A DNA stretch of 64,000 nucleotides from Erythrobasidium yunnanense (taxonomy: Eukaryota > Basidiomycota > Cystobasidiomycetes > Erythrobasidiales > Erythrobasidiaceae): assembly GCA_001600175.1 (NCBI GenBank), contig BCJC01000009.1:62001-126000 (forward strand). The letters are read 5' to 3'. The notes beneath the pieces are model-generated. The model saw only the letters and a list, made by a program, of their open reading frames with translations. It was not told the DNA's origin and did no database searches. Position 1 is the first letter of the stretch. The number at the start of each line of letters is the position of its first letter. Positions 1-12,255 of this stretch are shown in pieces. Made by a program: the position numbers and the translations under genes.

Positions 1-1903
1 CGAGTAGAGAGAACGCTGCTCGCTGAAGCGCAAGAAGTGAAGGCGCAAAAGGCGATAGAAGGTGCGCCGAATAGCATATACATTATATAATACACTCGAT
101 ACTAAACTCTAACCTCAGATGCAAGCAAGACCGAGCAGGACAAGAAGCGCGAGGAAGAAGATAAGATCCTCAAAGCTATCGCAGCAAAGCGAAAGCTGGC
201 TTCAGATCTGGAACTTGCACAAGGCGTATCATACGCAGAACCATTACCTACATCGTGCGTCATCTCCCCACGAAAGCCTTGAGTATCCTGGAAAGACAGC
301 TGACGATTTGTCATCAGATGGACCGCACCACATTACATTCGCAAGCGGACAGAAGCGCAGAACGACAAGATACGAGCAAAGAATCACATCATGGCGGAGT
401 GCCAGCCAGACGATGTGATCCCGCCTCCAATACCCGACTTCGCAGATATGAAGCTACCGCAACCTCTGCTCATCTGGCTAAAGGAGAAGAAGATCAAAGC
501 CCCTACGCCTATTCAGCTGCAGGGCATACCTGTCGGCTTTGCGGGCAGAGATATGATCGGAGTCGCATTCACTGGATCTGGAAAGACTCTGGCTTTCTCC
601 TTACCTATCCTGATGCGAGCGCTGGAGGAAGAACGTAAACTACCTTTTATCGCTGGAGAAGGTCCTGTAGGGTTGGTTGTCTGTCCATCCCGAGAGTTGG
701 CGAGACAGACGTACGAAGGATTCGTTTCGATGGCAGAGAAGCTCGTTCAAGGCGGATATCCGCAAGTTCGCAGCCTGTTGGCGATTGGAGGCATTTCCAT
801 GGCAGACCAGCATCACGTCCTAAGCGGAGGCGTACACATTGTCGTCGCTACACCTGGACGTCTGCAGGATCTACTGAAGAAAAAGACGATCTCGCTCGAT
901 GGATGCAAGTTCCTATGTATGGACGAAGCAGACAGGATGATAGATATGGGTTTTGAAGACGATGTCCGAAACATCATGTCGTATTTCAAGAATCAGCGGC
1001 AGACACTCCTCTTCTCGGCTACCATGCCTGTCAAGATCCGTGATTTCGCACAACAGTCGCTCATCAAGCCTATCATCTTGAATATTGGAAGAGCAGGAGC
1101 TGCTTCCATGGACATCATCCAGGAAGTCGAGTATGTCAAGCAAGAAGCGAAGATGGTCTATCTCCTGCAGACGCTCGAGAAGACACCTCCTCCCGTCATT
1201 ATCTTCTCGGACAACAAGAACGAAGTAGATGATATACAAGAATACCTCCTGCTCAAAGGAGTAGAAGCGGTGGCTATACATGGAAGCAAGACGCAGGAAG
1301 AGCGTGAATATGCCATTCGGTCATTCAAAGCTGGAAAGAAGGACGTCATGGTCGCTTCAGGAGTCGCTTCTAAAGGTCTGGATTTTGCAGAGATCCAACA
1401 CGTCATCAACTTTACTATGCCGAAAGAAATTGAAGATTACGTCCATCAGAGTAGGTCAGAGGCTCTAGGAAGCTTTCACAGTGCTAACCATGTGCTTGTA
1501 TAGTTGGTCGTACGGGACGTTCGGGAAACACCGGTATTGCGACAACCTTTGTCAACATGAACACAGCCCCGGAAACTTTACTCGATCTGAAGTATCTGCT
1601 GAAGGAGGCCAAACAACGGTACGTTTCCCTCTTTCTTCCCCTTTCCACTGTCGCTCCAAAGCTCGGTATGATGAACGTTGACATGTCATGCTGTTTGTCT
1701 CTCTCCCTTCGCAATTACGCAGAATTCCGCCGTTCTTGGAGACTATCGACGATCCGAACGAGGGGCAAGGCCGAGCGATGGGATGTCAAAACTGTGGTGG
1801 TCTTGGTCATACTATCTCGAACTGTCCGAAGCTCGAAGACACGCAGCGGAGGCAGATGGCTACGGTCAGGGTATCCACGATGGGAGGAGGTGGATCGTAC
1901 TAG
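1..1903 (+). CDS. DDX41: DEAD-box RNA helicase, DDX41/abstrakt family (5' partial)
   Basis: ATP-dependent RNA helicase; DDX41 homologs act in the nucleus in splicing and nucleic-acid sensing. The gene enters from outside the window. Exons: 1-61, 119-254, 318-1450, 1504-1618 and 1723-1903. All four introns are GT-AG and every phase fits. Visible motifs in order are the Q-motif region (PTPIQLQGIP), motif I GSGKT, PSRELARQ, TPGR, DEAD (MDEADRMIDMGF), SAT, the helicase C domain, and a C-terminal CCHC zinc knuckle (CQNCGGLGHTISNC). The knuckle is what separates DDX41 from other DEAD-box proteins. Motif V reads SGVASKGLDF where TDVASKGLDF is usual, and motif VI reads HQIGRTGR where HRIGRTGR is usual. 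The HQ codons flank an exon junction. The family call is firm; the effect of the motif changes is not known. Confidence 0.95.
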
Positions 1904-2434
1904 CTACGTCATTGTCATTATCATTGCGAGTGGTTATTATGCAGTGCTGTTGTTGTGCTATGTTGTGCTACGTGGAGCTTTGCAATGCAAACTCCAAGTG
2001 CTCTTTCAAAAGCTCTCACGGAGATCATACTTGTTACCCTTTGTACCGAATTATCTAGCACACCAACAACTAAGCGGGCTTTACTCTATGTAGACTAGCT
2101 AAGAGCCCTTTTTGCATAACTAGCGAACATCGAAACGACCTGTCTAGAGAATCGCGAAGAAACGTATCAAGAAAGAACAATAATCCTTTGCACCTCTACA
2201 GTGTGTCAGGATGTATATAACGGTATGAGGAAGAAAGACTAGCTTGACCTATGATGCAAACTAAAGTATAATGGAGGAGTAGTCGAAACTGTACGAATAC
2301 GCATTCAGTGGATATAACCTTGGAGTGCCTAAGCACGACTATCTAATCTAAAGACGATTGCTGGTACTGATGTGTGTATATTAGCATGGCTGCCCAACAG
2401 GCTTCTAATGGAGTGTCGAGGGATTCCGTGATGT
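1904..2434. other. Convergent intergenic region
   Basis: Lies between two converging genes and presumably holds both 3' UTRs. I see no convincing gene in it. The longer open frames here are antisense to the next gene or have no plausible start. Confidence 0.6.
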
Positions 2435-3897
2435 CTACATGCACAAGCCATCGAAGAAGAGTTCGCTTGGGATGTTAAGATCGCTTCCTGGCGCAGAGGT
2501 AGGGAAGGTGAAGGGTGTCTGTTGGCTGTACGGTTGGTACTGTGAAGGCTGGTCGAAGATGCTTGAAGGGGCAGCGTAGCTGTAGGCGCAGCTCTGCGGC
2601 ATGAGATTGGACAGAGGTGCATTGTAGGACGAGTCGAAGTCGTAGAACGTATATGCAGATGGTGCTGACTGCGAAGTGGTAGGCACGACTGATGGAACCA
2701 GAGTGTAAGGCAGTAGCTCGGGACTCTGCGACAGCGATTGTGCTGGCTCGATGGAGGGAGAGCAAGAGCTGAGATCGGTGTATGTGGACAGAGGAGATTG
2801 TAGGAGAGATCCAGTTGTCGCTTCTGGTATGACTGCAGCCTCGACAATCTGAGAAGCGCGAGGCGGGAAGGTGTAGGCGTTCAATGATGTTCGCTCAGTG
2901 ATGATGGATCGAATATGCTGAGCAGCGGCTTTCATCTAAATGACAGGCATACATTAGCTCAGACACGGTGTAGTGTAGATACGAGAACTTACGATCTCGG
3001 CGTGCGCGACGAGGCCCTCCGCCCACTTGTTGAGCGCATTGCTTGCTTTACGTAGAGCAGCCATCTCTCCAGCGTCGAGGACACGGTCATCACTGCCCAG
3101 GACCTTCTTGAGCCATTTGCTGACGGCGCTGAACTCTTGCCCACGTTTGTGAAGGGCGGTCGAGGTAGGAAGGGCGTATTTGTGGATGAAGAGATCGAGT
3201 TGATATGCTGTCTTTCTGGCGCCTCCGTAGCATCTTAGCGAAGACTGAGTCTGGTGTATGGGGAAATGGTCAGCTGGCACCTAGCATAGCCTCGGGCGAG
3301 CATGTACATACAGCACGGAAGGTAGAGCATGAGCCAGACAGACGAGTGGAAGCGAGAGTGAGTTGCTTGGAGTGCGAAGCAGTGCTGGAAGGACGAGGGT
3401 TGTCGCATGCTGATGAAGTTCCAAGGCCGGCACTGGCTCCGGCTAAAGCCTGCTCGATGCTCTGGCGGACCTCGTTCTGGACGCATGTCGCACATTCGAG
3501 GAGCGCATCACCAGCTAATGAGATGGGCTCTACAGCTGCAGAGACTGTCTGTTCGATTTGGCTTGATAGTGGCAACAAGCACCTTTGAATGGGGAAAGCT
3601 GGTCAGATTGGTGATCTTCCCCGCTAAGGAAGGAGATGTAGCTCACTGTGTCTCCCTGCAGTCTTGCTCGTATGCTACGAATGTCTTCCATAAGATGTCT
3701 GAAGCGTTCTGCTCGAGGACAGACTCGCTGGCAGTCGCCACGGCCGGGAAAGGAGGGAGAGATTTGCTCGAACTGCTACCACCGCTACTGCTGCTGGCCG
3801 AACGGTTTCTAGAGTGCTTTGCAGAGGCCTTCATAGGCACGGGAGAGCCCAAGGCAGGTAAGGGAAGCGGTCTTGCGTAAGGAGCAGCGGCAGGCAT
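2435..3897 (-). CDS. Unrecognised Ser-rich protein, four exons
   Basis: Exons on the minus strand: 3897-3647, 3582-3312, 3250-2993 and 2935-2435. All junctions are GT-AG and phases agree, giving about 426 aa. The start MPAAAPYARPLPLP is the first ATG in frame after a plausible 5' UTR. Residues 1-60 are basic and Ser-rich. A likely folded helical part spans about residues 60-260 (motifs ALLECATCVQNEVRQ, FSAVSKWLKKVLG and NKWAEGLVAHAEI). The C-terminal 165 residues are Ser/Tyr/Pro/Gln-rich and look disordered. I do not recognise the family with confidence. A helical core with disordered flanks fits a fungal regulatory protein, but no DNA-binding or catalytic motif is visible. The unusually long upstream gap (3898-5055) could fit a heavily regulated gene. 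Confidence 0.8.
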
Positions 3898-5055
3898 AAT
3901 TAAAAGTGGGGAAGAGGTGTTTGACACGATTGACAGGTGTTGGACAAGTGACGTCTCGACTAGCTTCGACCTTGAGTTTACTTTCTTTTCGAGAGTGTCG
4001 ACTGCTTGTAACGAAAGCAAGAGGGACAGGAGCAGGTGCGGACGGCAGAAAGCTTTGAAGGCGAGCGAGCGGTATGGTAGGCCGGCGAGCTGGCTAGTCG
4101 CCCGAATAACAGAGGGAGTCGGAATGTTGGATGGTTTGGTCGTAGGACATAGGAACGATCTTGGAGCGGCTCAAGGAGGTCTCACACCTTCGTCGGTCTT
4201 CTAACGGAGTTAGACCAATCGAGCTTGAGTAGTCTACTGTGCTGGGCATGCCCCTTGTGCTTCGGCCGAGCAGCGCAACTTCTAGCATCCTCCTGCAGTC
4301 AGCAGGCTGTGTGGGCATCCGGTGCTGGACATTCGCTGTGCCTCGACCAGATCGAAGATAGAGGAGTGTCTGTGCGGTGGGCGCATGGCTTTTGCACGCT
4401 GTCGAGCTTCTTGCTATCGCTGGGCCCGGTAATGGCGGAACCGGCATGGGCGGAAATTGGCGATACGAGTGCGTGTGGGTTGTGATCGAAAGAACGCATG
4501 CTACGGATCCCCAGGGAGAAGCATTAGCGTCATTGACGCAGCATGGATCTGCGATAGCTTGTTTTGAGGGAACGGCCGTCGCGGGTGCTGCTGGTGCTGG
4601 GCTGCTCGGGCTTGCTGGCTGTTTCTCTCTATTGCGATCAGCCAGGGATCTGACGCTAGCCATGGAGTGTGTGATGATGTCGGAATGTAGGTAGATCCAG
4701 GCTATCCAGGCAGGAGCTCGTGATGAGGAAGTCGTCTCGCTGGAGCAGTACAGGCAGCTTCTCTGAGAAAGCGAAAGCAGAAGCAGAAGCAAGAAGCAGG
4801 ATCCCATTTCCCATTTATTCATCGTACTGTAGATCTAGTCTGTTGGACGGTCGAACAAAACGCCTTCTTTTGTCGCCGGAAGTCGATTTGGGCGCCTCGT
4901 TGTCGCGCGCGCACTTCCTTGAGCTTCTGCGCTCGGCTCTAGGCTGTCTAGACGTCAATTTATCGTCATTGTATCGTAACCTTGAAGCTTTTCAGCAGTC
5001 ATTTGTCCAAGTCTAAAGCTACCAGTCAACTTGCAACCGATTCCTGACTTTAATC
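3898..5055. other. Long divergent intergenic region
   Basis: This 1.16 kb gap separates two divergent genes and must hold both promoters. A 242-codon open frame on the minus strand (4822-4094) starts with a leucine run, but the rest reads as random composition, so I do not call it a gene. A purine-rich stretch (about 4764-4800) repeats GCAGAAGC-like units. Confidence 0.5.
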
Positions 5056-5608
5056 ATGGCGTTTCGAGCGACAGCAAGCGTATGCAGCAAGGCTTCAAGG
5101 CTGCCTTTGACGAGTAAACAGGCCAACAAGGACTTCTACAAGGGTTAGCCAGCTTCAAGACCCCTTCCAAGGCTCAAGATTATCTGATTTCGTTACGGAT
5201 TTCTCGCAGGACCGGGAGCTATGCCTGGGTTAGGACCGCGAGCACAAGGAAGACATCCCCGTTCGAAAGCACCGTACTTGAAGGTGCCAGAAAAGATGCG
5301 CTACTTCGTCGCTCCTGAGGGTTGGCTAGACGAGCAAGGCCAGCTGGCATCTCTATACCAAAGTCCTGTGGGTAGTGTTCCGTTCGCAAGAATGACTGGA
5401 AGCTGACGATGTGAGGCAGCTCAAACCCTATGTTTTCAAAAGAGCTAGGCCGTCCGAAGCGCATATGCCTGGTAGATGGCCTGTCGCCGTCAATGGAAAA
5501 CGTGAAGCCGACTGGAACTCAAAGCGACAAGGCACGTACGGCCCCAAAGGCTTCGATGGTGCCTACTACCTGCAGTTGGAACACTATAAGCGAGGAAGCC
5601 AGACGTGA
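5056..5608 (+). CDS. MRPL27: Mitochondrial large-subunit ribosomal protein mL41 (yeast MRPL27 type)
   Basis: Structural protein of the mitochondrial 54S ribosomal subunit. Exons: 5056-5143, 5210-5367 and 5420-5608, giving 144 aa. The N-terminus (MAFRATASVCSKASRLPL) is basic and hydroxylated, as expected of a mitochondrial presequence. The family signature follows: LTSKQANKDFYKGPGA, then a basic GRHPRSKAPYLKV segment, then LKPYVFKRARP, which aligns with yeast LTTKQGNKTMYKGTRA and FELKPYV. The donor of intron 2 is the least certain junction; GTGGGT at 5368 gives phase 0 and joins directly to LKPYV. Length is normal for the family. Confidence 0.88.
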
Positions 5609-6057
5609 AGACGATTTTCGCTAGACACCTCCAAGTCGACGTTCCCTATATCGCAACAGCATGGCAGTAGATACCTATCGTTAGACACTCAATCAACAAT
5701 CAGGATGTACCACTAGGATGTGCCAGTATGACTTTGCAGCAGCAGGAATTTGGGTAGTATGGTTGACGCAAGCTACATCAGTCGATTAGCGCTGTGATAT
5801 AGGAGGAAGAGACCTCCAGAGAGCTGGTCTAGTCATCGCACCGTATCGGAGTGTCGTTGGCCAGCGCCAGCGGCCTACGAACCAGTCTTCCGTTTTCGAC
5901 AACCTTGACCAATCATCAGCTGCTGTCACGCTGCGCGGGATATACTGTCGACTGCCATAGTAAAGATCGAGATAATGCCAACAGAGCTATTGCACGTAGT
6001 AGAAACAACAAGAATTTGGTACCTATCAAACGACTTGATCATATATAATACGGATTG
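5609..6057. other. Convergent intergenic region
   Basis: Between the mL41 gene and the 3' end of the coiled-coil gene. No coding signal, repeat or RNA gene is seen. Confidence 0.6.
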
Positions 6058-8036
6058 TCATGCGGCATGCGCAGCAGGGTCAAATGTCCGCATCGCATGC
6101 TTGTATTTTGCGAGCTCGTCAAGGACTTCTTGCGTCCGTTGCCGCAGAACTTCGTTCTCTCGCTCGGATTCTGCAGATTGCCGCTGGAGCTGCTGTATTT
6201 GCCCTTCGTACTGCTTTTGGATATTGGCCTGCCACCGTGAGAGATCTTGCAAGGCTGTATCAATGTCTTGCTTGGCTGATGTACGGCCAGCTATCAGTTT
6301 CGATGCTGGAGAAGTAGCGCCATTTTAAGCGTCTTCCAATCAAACCGGTGGTCGTCTTCAGCTTACTGCTCGCCTGCCGTGCTTTTGCAGCATTGGCATC
6401 CTTCTCCGCCAGCAACTTCAGATTCGCCTGCTCCTTCTTGTATGCCTTGACGTCTCTTTTCCAGCCTTCACTCAACGCATTCGTTGCCCCCTTGAGCGCA
6501 TTATACTCGCTTTCCGCTTTAATCTTCCTCTCTTCTGCTTCCCTCAAACGGCTATCGTAGTCTTTCAACCGCTTCGAGCATTCAGAATTATGGGCTTTCC
6601 TCTCGTCTTCGAGGTGCTTGACCTGGCTTTCTGCTCCTCTAGCTCTTAAAAGAGTCTCTTCTAGCATACGCTCTCGCCGAGTGAGCGTAGTTCCCATGCT
6701 TTGCGAATCTAAGCGTTGTCGCTCTTTCTGTTCTTTCAGGTCTTCGACTTGGCGAGTAAGCGCTTCGACTGCCCGCGCTGAGGCCCGTAGCTGCACGCGC
6801 GTACTTTCAAGCTGTGTTCTGGCGTTCGTAAGATCTGTCTGTAGAGACATAATGACTTTCGATGTTCCAGATTGGGACGATGCTACGCGAGCGGCTGCAC
6901 AGTATTGGTGAGCACACAGTCGCAGCATCAGGATGAAATGTTTACGTACCATGCTTCTCAGTGAAACCAGCTGACCCGCCAAAGAAGGGAGAAGATGTTG
7001 TGCGGTTAGTCGCTGATCTTGGCTGGCGGTCTTCATCTATATAGTCTGCGACGTTACCGGGCGAGCTTTTGAGGGGTCGTAATGGTGGAGAGACAGGACG
7101 CGGTATCGCAGAAGGCGGCGGAGGAAGCGAAGTCGAAGGCCCTCTCTTCGTCATATCCAGCTCGTCTTGACCGTTTGCGCTATTTTGGGAGATGTGTATC
7201 GGTTGCAGTCGATGTCTGGGTCCTTCAAAGCTAGTATCGCTGTCCACGAAGCCATTGCTGTCGCTGCGCGTTATCAAGGGGCTCTTGGGTGACCCTCCTC
7301 CAGCCAGTGTCGCTGCTGTCCCTACGCTGCCTTTCGGAATAGCTGGCACAGGTATACGAGATCCAGCTGAGGTTTTGAGGCCTCCTTCCGACGATGCGCT
7401 TGTCGAGCTACTCCTCCGCCTGACGGTCTGAGGTTTTGCGAGACCTAGGCCATTGCTCTCGCTGCTGCTGTTCAAGCTGTTCTTGCGTGTAGATATCGGG
7501 CTGGGAGCACTCATCACGCTCTGAAGGTCTTCGTAAGATTTGTCCCGCTTTAAGGAATAAGACGTAGTTGCGAGTGAACTTGGAGGAGCGCCAGGATATC
7601 CCGTGAGCATGCTGCGATGAATTGGTGTTGTTCAAGGATTGGATAGGACGGAATCTCAGCAACAATTTCAATCACGACCGCCTCGAGCTCACCTCCCGGA
7701 CCCGCTTATGCTTCTTCGATGAGGAGGAGCACTTCTGAGCTGGCTTCCATCGCCGGTACTACAACCATTTGTATAGGCATACTGCACGTTGGTTGCAGAA
7801 GTCCTGCGACTGCGACTTGAAGTTGCATTGATCCCGGCAGAATCTGATGGTCCCGCTTGTTGCTGCTGAGCTTGGTAGAGTGCACTTTGGGTTGAAGCTA
7901 GCTGGCTTCGTAAGCTCGCTATGGTTGATAGTAATTCATTGTGGGCAACGAGCGAGCTCGAAATTGACGTCGAGCTATTCATGACAGCATGGTTATGTGC
8001 CAAGATGCAGGAAGTACGGGATCCTATGATTTCCAA
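6058..8036 (-). CDS. Coiled-coil protein, resembles SHE3 (SWI5-dependent HO expression protein 3)
   Basis: Exons on the minus strand: 8036-7693, 7611-6950, 6894-6367 and 6275-6058, all GT-AG with matching phase, 583 aa. An in-frame ATG at 7982 is an alternative start (565 aa). Residues 1-110 hold a short helix and a Gln run. Residues 115-340 are Ser/Pro-rich and disordered. Then comes a conserved block (SPFFGGSAGFTEKH) that leads, over an exon junction, into a long coiled coil starting VIMSLQTDLTNARTQLEST and running almost to the C-terminus. Basidiomycete proteins annotated as SHE3 have this plan: a disordered N-terminus, then the VIxSLQxDLxxAR coiled coil. SHE3 links She2-bound mRNAs to type V myosin for mRNA transport. 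I infer that role from family resemblance only. Confidence 0.6.
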
Positions 8037-8124
8037 GGAGTTTGTATATGCTTCATTAGAGTATGTACGTCTTTAACGCTACAACGACTGTTTCGAATCG
8101 GATGATAAGAATGAATGGTATCGT

Positions 8125-10390
8125 TTACAAGTGCTTCTTGCTTGCGGAGCTATCTGAAGGGGTTTTATTTGCAGCCACTGCAGTGGATACCGTATGTTCA
8201 ACGACAACCGCTTTGCGAACCCACTGCCTTCTCCTTGTATATCTACCCATACCGCCCTTCGAAGTGGGTTTCTCCCTGTAAGTGAAGCGTGAGCGCTGGC
8301 AAGGTGACAGTTGAAGACTCTTACCAATGATTGTCTGCATACTGCCAGCCTTGAGAGTCAACAACCCAGTCTGCAGCTCGCTCTCCGGGAGCATCCTGCT
8401 CTATTCGATTTGGATGACCAGGTATATCCGTATCCGCCCTCGGTGCCGACAGCTGCTCAGATTCTTCATGCGCTTCTTTGCGGACTCTCTCCTTGATGTC
8501 CTGCTTCTCAGCGTTCTTGTTGACCTCCTCCAGATTGCTCTGTATGACTGGCTTGCCATCTTTGGCGCCTATAAGATTGCTCAACGAGTCGCCGAAGAGC
8601 GATGCTGATCCTTTGCGAGCATGTGAGGTGGTAGGTGACCCGGGGGCATCTGAACTGGCTACGCTCGCTCTCCCTTCCTTCTCTTTCTGTTCTTCCGGCT
8701 GACCTCTGTTGGTGAGCATGTTCCGCCAATCACCAAGCGACCCCATCACATCTTTCAGATCTTTGCTCGCGCCGGAAGTCGAGCCGGATGACGCGCCTAG
8801 CGAAGGTATTGGCGATGATGTTGCAGGCGGATTCGGGTTGGCACCTATCGTGCCGGGAGATATCAGAACTCCTCCTGTCCCTCGTATCCGCCACTCTGGT
8901 TCCGCCCACTTCCATGAGAAGGTCGTCACGCTCGAGCCAGATGATACGGTAGTCGAGTTGGGCAGGCTGAAGGAGCCCGGAGGAGAGCATGCTGCCAGAG
9001 TCGGATCAGACCATGAAGGTCGCTCGTTCGGCAGTAGAGCCTGCGTCCATTCAAGGCCAATCCACCAGCGCTGTACCAAGGCGTTAGTTGCGGGACTCAA
9101 CCAAACTTTCCATGTACGTACTTGATTTTCATAGATGGTGAACATGTACTGAATCTCAACGTCTTGCGGTTTAGCAGGTGTCGATACAGCCGCCGTCTGC
9201 TGTGGCAGCGATCTCTTCTCGCTGGCGGAAAGGCCATTCTGCACTGATGCACCAGCCTTCTCCGCTTTCAAGCTTGCAAGAGATCTGCCCAGCCTGAACT
9301 TCGCTAGAAGGCCGGTGTCTGCTTGTCCTGCGCGTGCTTCTAGTTGCGCTGAGCGGAGGTCCCCCTGAAGCAGTCGCAGCACTATTCGAGATCCCCGTCG
9401 AACCAGCAGGCTCGACCATAAAGACTTGCGAATCAATGCGAACCAAGGCGCTTCCCAAAAAAGCGCTACTAGGCCGACGAACAGAACCAGATGTCGTAGG
9501 GGAACGAAGTATGTGAGAATGAGGTAGAAGGGATAGCTTGTAAGCAGGAAGTTGAGGGTCGTCCATGAGAGGCTAGGATCTGACCACGTGAAGGGTGTAA
9601 GGAGCGGGGAAAAGGTCTTATGCAGTGTTTGGAGATGTTTGGAAAGTACTGTCGCTTCGTGAAGCAGGGTATTTAGTGCGCTTGGGGTGAGCACCTGGAT
9701 TGCTGGCTGAGAAGAAGTTGCAAGAGCTAGTGTCTTGACGTTTGATGTACTCTGTAAACCATCTCTAGCCGTAGCTGACGAGTACTTCTTTCCACCTCTT
9801 CCGGCGACCCAGCCCATTCCTAGAAGAGCGAGAAGGAGCGCATTGAAGCCGTACTTCGCTATCAACTGGCCACCTAGACAGATGACAACCCATCCGAAGG
9901 GTAGAAGCAGGCATGCGAACTTGTTAGGATGTGTCCAAGTGACGAGTCTTGCGAGGACGGAAAGGGTATGGACGAAGGGAGCACTAACGACCAGTAGACG
10001 CAGTATAGGAGGAGGTAAAGTCAAGAGAACATCCGTCTGAGAAGCGTTGACGCCGACGGAAGCCAGAGCTGAAGCGGATGTGAGCGTTTGACCAACACCT
10101 CCTGATCCTGCTCCTCCGCCATTACTACTATTGCTGGTCATGACCGTCAAAGGATCAACGCTCGACGTGCTTGCAGCTGATCCAGATACGCCTGCTCTAT
10201 CGCCTGACATCGCTCTTCGAGGCGTGGAGGACGACAACTCTGGATGAGCCAACATGGCTGGCTGTTTCCGCTGATTGGCGTATGAAGAATAGAGCGAAGG
10301 CGTCGTCCACAGCGTCTCAAACGCTGCCATCCATCGCGCCGAACAATCCGAGTTGACGTATCCGGCTGATGATGACCGCGCATGCCGCAT
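8125..10390 (-). CDS. Peroxisomal membrane peroxin, Pex24/Pex28-32 family with dysferlin domains
   Basis: Integral ER/peroxisomal membrane peroxin that controls peroxisome number and ER contact. Exons on the minus strand: 10390-9122, 9070-8325 and 8275-8125, about 721 aa. The intron at 9071-9121 is 51 nt, has no stop and is in frame, so a naive ORF runs through it. Removing it restores a clean dysferlin N motif (FTIYENQ|RWWIGLEWT). The intron at 8276-8324 joins NHW to EKPTSKGGMGRYTRRRQWV, a typical DysFC ending. Hydrophobic segments lie at about residues 125-200 (LRLLVVSAPFVHTLSVLARL; FACLLLPFGWVVICLGG) and 280-330. A Ser/Gly-rich disordered N-terminus of about 115 residues precedes them. The family call is strong; the exact paralog cannot be assigned from sequence alone. 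Confidence 0.88.
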
Positions 10391-10844
10391 TTATGTTTCT
10401 GCAAGCTGCCTCAAAGACAAGTTACTACGCATCCACCGGCTTTCAGGAGTGACTACCCCTCGTCAGAAGCCTAAGAAGGACTGCATGCCTCTCTGTCTGC
10501 CGGCTTGGGCCAGGCCTACTCGTCAGTGATCATCTCGCTGCCCCATGTTCGGTCAGAATGCAGTCTCATCAGCAATCACAATCTATTAAAGCTTCGTTTC
10601 CCTGTCGCGAAGCACGCGACAAGGCTTGGACGTATCATATAACGAAGGCATCGGTCGGCCACCCACAACATCACCGACGTAGCACCTGATGCTCAGGATG
10701 ATACTTCTGAAGTACACAGTGTCTTCGGACGCACGCCATGCTTGCGGGTCCGTACAGCCTCAGCTATGCTAGCGAGAGGTAGGTGAATTTTGCTGTTGAA
10801 AAGCTCCTCCGCTGCAGGCGCCCTCTCCTTTAGCGTATATTACT
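10391..10844. other. Divergent intergenic region
   Basis: Shared upstream region of the peroxin gene (minus) and the phosphatase gene (plus). No clear TATA box and no gene is visible. Confidence 0.55.
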
Positions 10845-12255
10845 ATGTCATCAACAATCACTCTATCGAATAGTCCGTCGATGCATCTCCGAAAGAAGGC
10901 ATCATCGAGATTCGCTGGATCTGCGAAAGAGGCAGCGGGCAAGACAGACAAGACACTCAATACGATGCCAGCACGGACTCCACCGACAGCTAGACCTGCT
11001 CTGGTCAGTCAGAACTCGGCTGCGAAACAAGATTCGTGTAGGTCTACCACGTCCAACACAGCCTCCGCAAAGCTTCTGAAGATTGGAGTATCCTAGTATT
11101 GGCTACAAATATGGAAGCTGCTCGAGATATTCCTGTATCGGACCTCGTATGGCTCAACGGGCTATCAACGACGCAGAGACACACGATCGAGAAGAAGCAG
11201 TCACTACTGCTAACCTTAGGCAACAGTCCAAGCCATTTGAGCGCACCAAACCATGCACGAGATACTTGCCAAGATCCCGATGCGCAATTCCGTAAGCTCT
11301 CATTGCGGAGCATACCGCTTCTGCCGCACGTTGTTCCCGCTCGGAGGAAGCTCGTTATTCTTCTGCGGCATGCAGAGTCTCACGGGTAAGTGAGAGTTAT
11401 TGAATTGGAAAACACAGCTCAACGGTATTCACCAAGCAACAAGGCTCACGCTGGTATCGGCAAGGACGGTATGCGATATCTGAACCCAGATCTTAGCAAG
11501 ACAGGCAAAGTAGCAGCAAGCGTCCTACCGTATATCTATCCGGGTCTTCGGAAGCTGCTCAGAAAAAATGGAGTAGTGCTCGTCTCGCCTCTCCAGCGAG
11601 CTCTGCAGACTATGATCATGGCTTTCTCTTCTGATTTACAGGCAGGGCTTATCGCACATGAGGTTATACCAGCTCTGTAAGTGATGGCGTGTGATCCCAT
11701 CAGTGTCAGCTGAGAGGAGTCAGTGCAGAAAGACGGCCAAGAAGCCAGACGATAGTCAATCCTGGTCACCTGAAGGGCTTCAGCAAGATATACTACCGTG
11801 GAATCCGTGGCTCAACCTCTCCAACATCATTCCTCCTAAGGAACCTGTGTATATTGATCGCTGGGAGCAACCAAAAAAGAAGACTGTCCTCTCTGCAGGT
11901 GTCTATAGGAGCACTCATACGCCATTGCCAGCTTCGACCACCTCTCCCTCGATGGACAATACGATGCAGCTGAAGAGAATCCTGGCGAAGCGGAAAGAAG
12001 ATGTCATCATGCTCGTCGCGCATGCTGGCACCTTTCGTCTCTTGATAGGCCAAAAGAGCGCCAAGGTAAGCTTGCAATGCATCTCAATGATGTGTAGGAC
12101 GCGAAATGAATATGTGCTGACTCTCCTTTTGTTAGTTTGCGAATGCCGAGCCGCAGATATATAGCCTTCAAAGCAATCAAACAAATATCTCGCTTCAAAG
12201 GCTGGAGGTGGCCGAAGAATGCAGGCTATTAGGCATCCCTCCGCCTAATGAGTGA
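10845..12255 (+). CDS. Histidine phosphatase superfamily (phosphoglycerate-mutase-like) protein
   Basis: Exons: 10845-11037, 11097-11385, 11437-11676, 11729-12065 and 12136-12255, giving 392 aa with all phases consistent. The N-terminal ~85 residues are basic and low in complexity. The catalytic signature is LVILLRHAESHGN, in which the RH pair carries the phosphorylated histidine; an intron falls inside SHG|N. Later conserved parts are VSPLQRALQT and the second histidine motif MLVAHAGTFRLL. The substrate cannot be told from the sequence. Members range from metabolic phosphatases to regulatory ones, and the spacing and the insert between the motifs do not match classical glycolytic PGAM. The acceptor of intron 3 (11728) is the best of several nearby AGs and the only one with a clean pyrimidine tract and phase. 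Confidence 0.85.

Noticed and set aside
4094-4822. 242-codon minus-strand open frame starting MNKWEMGSCFLLLLLLS
   Set aside because: The signal-like start is followed by sequence of random composition with no conserved motif. It lies in a promoter gap and its antisense frames are equally open.
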